From an uncultured Clostridia bacterium (lineage in GTDB: Bacteria; Bacillota; Clostridia; Oscillospirales; Acutalibacteraceae): a stretch of DNA of 45,923 nucleotides. A model generated the notes under the pieces. That model made no database searches. It saw only the letters and a list, made by a program, of their open reading frames with translations, and had not been told where the DNA came from. This document shows, piece by piece, positions 39,688 to 45,923 of this stretch (positions within the stretch are counted from its first letter, which is position 1; every line of letters begins with the position of its first letter). The stretch is from the NCBI GenBank assembly GCA_937919155.1, contig CALFPM010000057.1, positions 1 to 45,923 of the forward strand, written 5' to 3'. The position numbers and the translations under genes were made by a program.

Positions 39688-42173
39688 TAATCTCTGTACT
39701 CCTCTGTGATGAATGCTTCAAAGATATCGCCTTCCTTGATATCGTTGAACTTGCTCAGACCGATACCGCAATCGTAGCCTGATGCAACTTCCTTAACGTC
39801 ATCCTTGAAACGCTTGAGTGATGCCATTTCGTCTTCTGCAATAACAAAGCCGTCACGCACTACGCGGATTTTTGCGTTTCTGTTGATTTTACCGTTGATA
39901 ACATGGCAGCCTGCGATGTTACCGACTGATGAAATCTTAACAACCTGACGGACTTCTGCCTTACCGATATCAACATCTCTGAACTTGGGTGCAAGCATAC
40001 CCTTGATAGCAGCCTCAACTTCTTCGATGCACTCGTAAATAACTCTGTATGATCTGATTTCAACGCCGTCACGCTCTGCAACTTCGGATGCAACGTTATC
40101 GGGTCTTACGTTGAAGCCAACGATGATTGCATTTGATGCATTTGCAAGCATAACGTCACTTTCTGTGATTGCGCCAACGCCGCTGTGGATAACCTTAACG
40201 CGGACTTCTTCATTTGAAAGCTTGACAAGGTTCTGCTTAACAGCTTCTGCGGAGCCCTGAACGTCTGCCTTGATGATGATATTGAGGTCTTTGAGCTGAC
40301 CTTCCTGAATTGATGCAAAGAGGTTATCAAGAGTAACCTTCTGGAATTCCTTGAACTGCTCTTCCTTAGCCTTTGACTTTCTCTGCTCAACAAGCTCTCT
40401 TGCAAGACGCTCATCGTTAACGGCGTCAAAACCGTCACCTGCCTGAGGAACTTCTGCAAGACCCATAATCTCAACGGGGATTGAAGGACCTGCTTCGCTT
40501 ACCTTTCTGCCCTTATCGTCAACCATAACTCTTACACGGCCGACTGATGTGCCTGCAACGATGATATCGCCTGACTTAAGAGTACCGTTCTGAACAAGAA
40601 GAGTTGAAACGGGGCCTCTGCCCTTGTCAAGTCTTGCTTCAATAACAACACCCTTTGCGGAGCGGTTGGGGTTAGCCTTAAGCTCCTGCATTTCCGCAAC
40701 GAGGAGAACTGATTCAAGAAGATTGTCAATACCCTGTCTTGTGAGTGCTGAAACGGGAACGCAGATTGTTTCGCCGCCCCATTCTTCGGGAACAAGTTCA
40801 TATTCTGTGAGTTGCTGAAGAACTTTGTCGGGATTTGCGGCGGGCTTATCCATCTTGTTGATTGCAACAATAATCTGAACGCCTGCAGCCTTTGCATGGT
40901 TGATAGCCTCAATTGTCTGGGGCATGATACCGTCATCAGCGGCAACAACAAGGATTGCAATATCAGTTGCCATTGCACCTCTCAGACGCATTGATGTGAA
41001 CGCTGCGTGACCGGGAGTGTCAAGGAAAGTGATGCTTGAGCCGTTGATGTTGACTCTGTAAGCACCGATGTGCTGAGTAATACCGCCTGCTTCCGTTGCG
41101 GTAACGGATGTGTTTCTGATTGCGTCAAGAAGTGAAGTCTTACCGTGGTCAACGTGACCCATAACAACAACAACGGGGTCTCTTGTGATAAGCTCGCTTT
41201 CATCGTCAACATGGTCGTCAATGATTCTGTCTTCAATGGTAACAACAACTTCTTTTTCAACCTTTGCGCCGAGTTCTTCTGCAACGATTGCAGCGGTGTC
41301 ATAGTCAAGAACTTCGTTAACGGTTGCCATCTGACCGAGCATAAACAGCTTTTTGATAACTTCTGCAGCTGTCATCTTGAGCATTGCTGCAAGCTCGCCG
41401 ACAGTGATTTCCTCGGGCAGTTTGAGAAGCATCTGAGGCTTCTTTGCTCTTTCGGCAGCAATTCTCTTGAGTCTTTCCTGCTCGGTTTCGCGTCTTGATG
41501 AACGCATACCGCCCTGCTTTCTGTACTGCTGGCTCTTCTGCTTGAGCTTCTGCTTTTTGGCTGCACCCTCGTGCTGCTTTGTCTTGTTTTCGGGTGCGAT
41601 ATTTTCATATCTTTCGTTATACTTTTCAAGGTCAACATTGTCCGCACGGGTGTCAATGGTTCTCATTTCGCCCTTTGTTCTGGACTGCATGGGCTTGTTG
41701 TCCTTTTCCTTTACTTCGGGCTTGTTCTGCTTCTTGGGCATGGGAGGAAGTTTGTCTCCCTTGCTCTGCTGAGCAGGCTTTTGCTGCTGAGGCTTCTGCT
41801 CTTTCTTTTCGGGAGCAGGCTTTTTATCTTCAGGCTTTCTTTCAGGCTTCTTTTCGGGAGCCTTTTCTGCCTTTTTCTCTTCCTTCTTCTCGGGTGCAGG
41901 CTCTGCCTTTACCTCTGCCTCGGGAGCAGGCTCTTCAGCCTTTTCTTCCTTTGCCTTCTTGGGTGCGGCAGGCATAAACTCAAAGTATTCGTTAAGGTCT
42001 GCAACCTCGTTTTCCTTTGTAAAGGTATCAAATATGATATCCAGCTCATCTTCTTCAAGAGCTGTCATATGCTTTTTCTGGCCGTCAAAATATTTTGCCA
42101 GCAAATCAACAACTATGTTGCTTTTCATATCGAAGTCCTTAGCAACTTCGTGCACTCTGTATTTATTAATCAT
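39687..42173 (-). CDS. infB: translation initiation factor IF-2
   Basis: 828 residues. The GTPase brings fMet-tRNA to the 30S subunit and joins the 50S. The N-terminal IF2-N piece (1-55) is followed by a Lys/Glu/Pro/Gln-rich low-complexity linker (about 65-245), a second IF2-N segment (~250-305), and the G domain with GHVDHGKT at 339-346, then DTPGHAAF and NKMDKP. Domains II-IV end with GMLAPKFRDV and ECG-type C2 core features. The ATG follows GAGGAGG and overlaps the ylxQ stop (ATGA). Codon use is shifted toward highly expressed genes. Confidence 0.97.
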   Translation of the reverse strand: MINKYRVHEVAKDFDMKSNIVVDLLAKYFDGQKKHMTALEEDELDIIFDTFTKENEVADLNEYFEFMPAAPKKAKEEKAEEPAPEAEVKAEPAPEKKEEKKAEKAPEKKPERKPEDKKPAPEKKEQKPQQQKPAQQSKGDKLPPMPKKQNKPEVKEKDNKPMQSRTKGEMRTIDTRADNVDLEKYNERYENIAPENKTKQHEGAAKKQKLKQKSQQYRKQGGMRSSRRETEQERLKRIAAERAKKPQMLLKLPEEITVGELAAMLKMTAAEVIKKLFMLGQMATVNEVLDYDTAAIVAEELGAKVEKEVVVTIEDRIIDDHVDDESELITRDPVVVVMGHVDHGKTSLLDAIRNTSVTATEAGGITQHIGAYRVNINGSSITFLDTPGHAAFTSMRLRGAMATDIAILVVAADDGIMPQTIEAINHAKAAGVQIIVAINKMDKPAANPDKVLQQLTEYELVPEEWGGETICVPVSALTRQGIDNLLESVLLVAEMQELKANPNRSAKGVVIEARLDKGRGPVSTLLVQNGTLKSGDIIVAGTSVGRVRVMVDDKGRKVSEAGPSIPVEIMGLAEVPQAGDGFDAVNDERLARELVEQRKSKAKEEQFKEFQKVTLDNLFASIQEGQLKDLNIIIKADVQGSAEAVKQNLVKLSNEEVRVKVIHSGVGAITESDVMLANASNAIIVGFNVRPDNVASEVAERDGVEIRSYRVIYECIEEVEAAIKGMLAPKFRDVDIGKAEVRQVVKISSVGNIAGCHVINGKINRNAKIRVVRDGFVIAEDEMASLKRFKDDVKEVASGYDCGIGLSKFNDIKEGDIFEAFITEEYRD

Positions 42174-42502
42174 AGATTAACCTCCTCTGTTGTGTTCAGA
42201 AGTCCAAGCATGGTTTTTGCAAAGCCTTCGTCATTGACAGTTAACACCGCGGATTTGAGACCCGTGGCTTTTCCTATTTCGTCTATTGTTGAAGCAAGCA
42301 TTCTGACGGGGATATCCCTGCCGTCAAAGGTTGCTTCCCGCTCAATCTCTTTTCTCAGCCGCTGAGATGAATCGCTGCTCAGCAGGCAAAGCTTTGCGCT
42401 TTTGCTTCTGACAGAGCCGATGGCTGCATCGTGTCCGCAGCTTAATCTTCCTGCTCTGCGGCACATTCCGAGAAGTGAGAGGAGCTTAGGGTTATCATTC
42501 AT
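42170..42502 (-). CDS. ylxQ: L7Ae-family ribosomal protein YlxQ
   Basis: 110 residues. An L7Ae/L30e-fold RNA-binding protein, expected to bind a kink-turn RNA; YlxQ is regularly found between ylxR and infB. It has LGMCRRAGRLSCGHDAA, KLCLLSSDSS and the later AVLTVNDEGFAK segment. It overlaps ylxR by 8 bases and infB by 4, a tight translational chain. Confidence 0.9.
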   Translation of the reverse strand: MNDNPKLLSLLGMCRRAGRLSCGHDAAIGSVRSKSAKLCLLSSDSSQRLRKEIEREATFDGRDIPVRMLASTIDEIGKATGLKSAVLTVNDEGFAKTMLGLLNTTEEVNL

Positions 42503-42761
42503 TTTTCAGCTCATCCTCCATTCTCTCGTACACGCCGTCAGGAATTGCGCAGGAGAATGCTTTCTCAAGCCTTTTTGCTTTTCTTGCCTTGGCAAGGCAC
42601 TCGGCATCGCGGCACACATATGCGCCTCTGCCCGCTTTTTTGCCTGTGAGGTCAAGTGATATTTCGCCTTCAGGGCTTTTGACAACCCTTACAAGCTCTT
42701 TTTTAGGCTTCATTTCATTACAGCCTGTGCATTTTCTCATTGGTACACGACGGGTCTGCAT
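42495..42761 (-). CDS. ylxR: YlxR (RnpM) RNA-binding protein
   Basis: 88 residues of the DUF448/YlxR family. The signature PMRKCTGCNEMKPKKELVRVV is followed by GKKAGRGAYVC and CLAKARKAKRLEKAF. Family members bind RNA, and YlxR has been reported as a modulator of RNase P. The ATG follows AAGGAG. It sits between nusA and ylxQ as usual in Firmicutes. Confidence 0.92.
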   Translation of the reverse strand: MQTRRVPMRKCTGCNEMKPKKELVRVVKSPEGEISLDLTGKKAGRGAYVCRDAECLAKARKAKRLEKAFSCAIPDGVYERMEDELKNE

Positions 42762-42800
42762 AATTCAGCTCCTTATAGGTTATTCCTTTGCGAATGTTTA

Positions 42801-43865
42801 TTATTCGTCAAAATTGATAACGGGTTCTTCTGTTTCGGGATTGATATCGATTTTCCAGCCTGTGAGCTTTGCGGCAAGGCGTGCATTCTGACCCTTGTTG
42901 CCGATTGCAAGTGAAAGCTGGCTGTTGGGAACGATTGCTCTGCAGGAACGCTCTTCTTCGCTGAGAACTGTTACTGAAATTACATCTGCGGGAGCAAGTG
43001 CTGCCGCAACATACTGTGCAGGGTCCTCACTATAGCGGACGATATCAAGTTTTTCGCCGCCGAGCTGGTCAACAATCTTGTTAACACGGGCACCTCTCTG
43101 ACCGATACATGCGCCAACGGGGTCGATGTTTTCGTCTGCACTGTGAACGGCAATCTTGCTTCTTGAGCCTGCCTCACGGGAAACAGACATAATCTCAACG
43201 GTGCCGTCATAGATTTCGGGAACTTCGCTCTCAAGAAGGCGGCGCACAAGGCCGGGATGTGTTCTTGAAATTGTTGCCTTGGGGCCTCTTGTTGCCTCTC
43301 TGATTTCTGCAATATAAACCTTGATGATATCGCCGACATTGAAGTTATCGGTGGGAAGCTGCTCGCTTCTGAGAAGTCTTTCGCTGATTTTGCCGATTTC
43401 AACGAATGCATCAAGAGTTTCAGGCTCAATCTTTGTAACCTTAGCAGTAACGATTTCCTGCTTTTTGTTTTCAAATTCAGCCTTGATCTGGCCGTGTTCA
43501 GCCTCTCTGATTGCCTGGCGGAGAATATGCTTGCCCTTTTCAGCAGCAATACGGCTTACTTCCTTGGTTTCAAGCTCGATTTCAATGATATCGCCTGCAA
43601 CGGCTGTTTTCTTGAATCTCTTTGCCTGATCAACAGTCATATCCTCATCGGGATCAAGGATTTCGGTTACAACATTCTTGCGCACGAAAACTCTGAAAAG
43701 GCTTTCTTCTGCATCGATTTCGCAAAAAACGATGTCCTTGTTGTTATAGTCTCTCTTAACTGCGGTTACGATTGCTCTCTGAATGCCTTCAAAAAGCAAA
43801 TCCTCTGAAATTTTCTTTTCCTTGGCAAGATATCTGACTGCCTCAAAAAATTCTGTGTTCTTCAT
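42801..43865 (-). CDS. nusA: transcription termination/antitermination factor NusA
   Basis: 354 residues from the ATG at 43865 (an upstream in-frame TTG is less likely, AAGGAAC serves the ATG). The N-terminal RNA-polymerase domain covers ~1-125, the S1 domain ~130-200 (GDIIEIELETKEVSR is in between), and KH1/KH2 follow, with SRTHPGLVRRLLESEVPEI, GACIGQRGARVNKI and SLAIGNKGQNARLAAKLTGWKI. NusA controls pausing, termination and antitermination. The length is typical of Firmicute NusA, without the acidic C-terminal repeats of proteobacteria. Confidence 0.96.
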   Translation of the reverse strand: MKNTEFFEAVRYLAKEKKISEDLLFEGIQRAIVTAVKRDYNNKDIVFCEIDAEESLFRVFVRKNVVTEILDPDEDMTVDQAKRFKKTAVAGDIIEIELETKEVSRIAAEKGKHILRQAIREAEHGQIKAEFENKKQEIVTAKVTKIEPETLDAFVEIGKISERLLRSEQLPTDNFNVGDIIKVYIAEIREATRGPKATISRTHPGLVRRLLESEVPEIYDGTVEIMSVSREAGSRSKIAVHSADENIDPVGACIGQRGARVNKIVDQLGGEKLDIVRYSEDPAQYVAAALAPADVISVTVLSEEERSCRAIVPNSQLSLAIGNKGQNARLAAKLTGWKIDINPETEEPVINFDE

Positions 43866-43882
43866 TTTTCCGACCGTTCCTT

Positions 43883-44359
43883 TCAAAAACTGAAATCATC
43901 AAGTTTGATATAGCTTGTTTCTTTTTTCTCAAAACTCATTGCATTGCCGTCCTCAAGACGCAGGGTAATCAGCTTGCCGTCAAAATCCTCAAGCACACCC
44001 TTGAACTCTCTCACGCCCTCAACGGCTCTGATGAATTTCACCATTACTTTTTCACCTTTGCAGGCTTCAAAATGAGTTTCTCTTGTAAGTTCTCTCTCAA
44101 CTCCTGGGGAAGAAACCTCCAGGCAGTAGCTCTGCTCAATGGGGTCTGCATCGTCAAGAGGCTTATCTATTGCGCGGCTCATATTCTCACAGTCCGTGAT
44201 GCCGACACCGCCCTCTTTGTCAATAAAAATACGCAGGAACCAATCCGCGCCTTCCTTGACAAAACGGATATCCCAGATATCAAGACCGAGCTGCTCGGCA
44301 ATAGGCTCTGCAATTTCCCAGACAGCGGCTACGGTGTTGCCGCCTTTTCCTTTAGCCAT
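43883..44359 (-). CDS. rimP: ribosome maturation factor RimP
   Basis: 158 residues from the ATG at 44359, behind AAGGAGAA; the open frame upstream lacks a site. RimP assists 30S assembly (binding of S12 region). Signs are EPIAEQLGLDIWDIRFVKEG, LRIFIDKEGGVGITDCENMSRAI, YCLEVSSPGVERELTRE and a C-terminal Sm-like domain (GVLEDFDGKLITLRLEDG). It is first in the operon rimP-nusA-ylxR-ylxQ-infB-rbfA-nrnA. Confidence 0.95.
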   Translation of the reverse strand: MAKGKGGNTVAAVWEIAEPIAEQLGLDIWDIRFVKEGADWFLRIFIDKEGGVGITDCENMSRAIDKPLDDADPIEQSYCLEVSSPGVERELTRETHFEACKGEKVMVKFIRAVEGVREFKGVLEDFDGKLITLRLEDGNAMSFEKKETSYIKLDDFSF

Positions 44360-44409
44360 AGGTAATTCTCCTTTTTTCTTTTTCTGAAAAATGATTTGAA
44401 CATAAACAA

Positions 44410-44431
44410 AAGAGCGGGTCGCCCCACTCTT
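44410..44431 (-). promoter_or_regulatory. GNRA-capped hairpin in the rimP leader
   Basis: On the minus strand AAGAGTGGG, loop GCGA, CCCGCTCTT, followed by TTGTTT, within the 5' leader about 50 bases before rimP. It could be an attenuator or a NusA-responsive terminator for the operon. Confidence 0.6.
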
Positions 44432-44450
44432 GTCAAACACATAATCCTAC

Positions 44451-44468
44451 TGTGGTTATTCTACCACA
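44451..44468. promoter_or_regulatory. inverted repeat TGTGGT-N6-ACCACA over the rimP -10 box
   Basis: A perfect 6-bp inverted repeat centred on the minus-strand TAGAAT. It is a possible operator, or a transcript-start hairpin. Confidence 0.4.
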
Positions 44469-44486
44469 TAATGTTTTAAATATCAA
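44458..44486 (-). promoter_or_regulatory. promoter of the rimP-nusA-infB operon
   Basis: TTGATA and TAGAAT on the minus strand, spacer 17. Confidence 0.65.
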
Positions 44487-44515
44487 GTATTATTTTATTT
44501 TTTTATATTTTGTTA

Positions 44516-44544
44516 TTGATATGGTCGCATTTTGGGTGTAAAAT
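44516..44544 (+). promoter_or_regulatory. promoter of the amidohydrolase gene
   Basis: TTGATA, 17 bases, TAAAAT; 34 bases before the ATG. Confidence 0.6.
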
Positions 44545-44578
44545 AATATAAATTCAACAAAAACGAAAGCGTGAAAAA

Positions 44579-45259
44579 ATGATTATAGACTTCCACACCC
44601 ACTGTTTCCCCGACAAAATTGCAGAAAAGACCATAGAAATACTCCGCCTGCGTTCAGGAATTACCAGACCTTTTCACGGCGGCACAGTGGAAAATCTGCT
44701 CGGTTTGCAAAGAGCGGAAGGCGTTGATTATTCGGTTGTGCTGAACATTGCAACCAATCCCCGCCAGCAGACAAATGTAAATAATTTTGCAATTTCCCTT
44801 AAAGAAGTTGACGGCATAATTCCCTTCGGAAGCGTGCATCCCGACAGCCCCGATGCACTCAACGAGCTTGAAAGACTCAAGGCAAACGGCATCAAAGGAG
44901 TAAAGCTCCATCCTGATTATCAGGGATTTTTTGCGGATGACAAAAAGATGTTTCCCATATACGAAAAAATTGCAGAACTGGGAATGATAACCCTTTTTCA
45001 CTGCGGTTTTGACATCGGATATCCCGAGCCTGTTCACTGCACGGCGCAGGCACTTGCAAGTGTTCTGCCCGTATTCGGCGGAGCACCCGTTGTTGCGGCG
45101 CATTTCGGCGGAATATGGTCATTGCCCGAAACCCGAAAACACCTTGCAGGCAAAAATGTTTATCTTGACACCGCTTACGGCTACGGCACAATCACTCCGC
45201 GCTATGCCAGGGAAATCATCGATATTCACGGCGTTGATAAAATCCTTTTCGGCAGGTGA
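44579..45259 (+). pseudogene. amidohydrolase-family TIM-barrel protein, truncated before the catalytic Asp
   Basis: 226 residues of a metal-dependent hydrolase (amidohydrolase 2 type). Metal and active-site residues follow in order: DFHTH (HxH), FGSVHPD, GVKLHPDYQG, LFHCGFD and VAAHFGG. The chain then ends abruptly at DKILFGR and TGA, exactly where the family continues with a GSD motif that holds the catalytic Asp and some 40 more residues. So it should be inactive. No strong ribosome site is visible (GAAAGCGTG). Downstream sequence is unrelated phage-like DNA on the other strand, so a rearrangement or an assembly join near 45255 is indicated. Confidence 0.8.
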
Positions 45260-45889
45260 GTAGGTGATTACCGCATTAATTTCCGCATCTGAATTGTAGC
45301 TGTAAGTTATATCTGCCGCATTGCCGACAGTGTCAGAAAATACAACAGGCTTGACCTCTTCTTGATTTTTGGACCTGTTAACACCAAATCTGCCGTATAA
45401 TTCGATAAGATTTGTGCTATGATTAATTCTGCCGAACACCCCAAATCCGGATTCACGGCCGACAGTGTTGATATAATCAGACATTTTTTGATACTGTAAA
45501 ATGTCCGAAGTCAGACCGTCTGCATCAACATTGTAATCAACAGCGGTTGCCCTAAATCGCCTGCTTTCTTCCGCAAGAGAAACAGCGTTTTTGTCAATTA
45601 TTTTCATAACGCTGTCCTTTGCCCCAAAATTGACCAGTACACGCCTTGTCAGCATTCCGTCAAAGCTTGTGCCTTTGGCAATAATCTTACCCTTCACGTC
45701 AATGTCATATGCCGTAATATACCCTGCATTGTCACCGTAAGCAATAATATTATACCGCTGAAACATTTCAAGGTTTTTGGAAGTAGCAGGCGCTTCGACC
45801 GTAAAACTGTCTCCTCTGAAAAAACGCCTGATCCACAAAACCGAAGGCGGAGCGCAGCGCGGGGTTGCTGTCTGCTTTGACAGCCGCAA
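45260..45889 (-). pseudogene. internal fragment of a siphovirus Gp37-like tail protein
   Basis: In the minus frame, SVLWIRRFF..DSFTVEAPAT (from about 45844), GYITAYDIDVKGKIIAKGTS, MLTRRVL, GFGVFGRINHS, RFGVNRSKNQ and PVVFSDTVGN match the ReqiPepy6 Gp37-like family of phage tail proteins (baseplate or adsorption-related). About 195 residues of an expected 350-400 are present. The C-terminal part breaks off near 45260, at the junction with the amidohydrolase gene, after which the frame merely runs antisense through that gene. The N-terminal part is also missing: upstream of SVLW the frame has no recognisable sequence and meets a TGA at 45890. So both ends are cut. Confidence 0.65.
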
Positions 45890-45923
45890 TCATTCCGCCG
45901 AATTTGCCCGCCGCGCCATCGAA
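45845..45923. other. GC-rich terminal piece of unclear origin
   Basis: About 65% GC by hand count, clearly richer than the rest. A minus frame reads FDGAAGKFGGMIAAVKADSN without a stop to the window edge, but I cannot assign it. Confidence 0.35.

Noticed and set aside
41571..42365. 264-codon plus-strand frame antisense to infB and ylxQ
   Set aside because: It is the reverse reading of the Lys/Glu/Pro-rich linker, giving Leu/Phe/Ser-rich nonsense; infB is certain.

Overview
The window reads as chromosome of an anaerobic, low-to-mid GC Firmicute, most likely a gut Clostridia of the Oscillospiraceae/Ruminococcaceae type. The reasons are strong AGGAGG ribosome sites, TTGACA-N17-TATAAT promoters, a T-box leader, a rimP-nusA-ylxR-ylxQ-infB-rbfA operon of Bacillota order, pyruvate phosphate dikinase, LuxS, and many glycosidases of a plant or host glycan forager. 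TGA is used as an ordinary stop throughout.

Layout. 1-3.7 kb (minus): a compact operon of three Rnf-like membrane subunits (D, E, A), a 76-residue membrane protein and a GH13 amylase that runs off the left edge. 3.8-9.7 kb: a MecA-like adaptor, rpe, alaX-ylmH, a DUF2238-like membrane protein, and luxS coupled to an NhaC-type antiporter. 10.0-12.6 kb: ppdK. 12.8-16.5 kb: two extracytoplasmic beta-helix proteins, one GH28-like and one pectate-lyase-like. 16.6-19.1 kb: an HTH regulator fused to a complete desulfoferrodoxin, divergent from a Gfo/Idh/MocA dehydrogenase and a phosphodiesterase. 19.2-24.5 kb: a zinc-ribbon membrane protein, PnuC, an MFS permease, a B12-type radical SAM protein and a second MFS permease.

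24.6-34.7 kb is a glycan-utilisation region: a Gfo/Idh/MocA gene interrupted by an in-frame TGA, GH92 alpha-mannosidase, and divergently a DUF4838 protein, a GH43-like protein, a PatB/MalY enzyme fused to a peroxiredoxin-like domain, and a GH42 beta-galactosidase. The surface-directed enzymes carry short N-terminal hydrophobic segments, while GH42 and the dehydrogenases are cytoplasmic, so the likely flow is trimming outside and disassembly inside. 34.8-37.1 kb: an M23 peptidase and an orphan trpB behind a T-box with a probable Trp specifier. 37.2-44.4 kb (minus): truB, a palindromic intergenic repeat element, then the nrnA-rbfA-infB-ylxQ-ylxR-nusA-rimP operon.

The right end is broken. An amidohydrolase gene stops immediately before its catalytic Asp, and is joined to an internal fragment of a siphovirus Gp37-like tail protein, then to a short GC-rich piece. 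This is either a prophage or rearrangement boundary or a chimeric assembly.

The best candidates for something undescribed are the Rnf-like D-E-A module, which has lost most of its iron-sulfur cysteines and the usual flavin threonine; the HTH-desulfoferrodoxin fusion; the PatB-peroxiredoxin fusion inside a glycosidase operon; and the TGA-interrupted dehydrogenase. All family assignments were made by eye from motifs and remembered family consensus; no database search was run.
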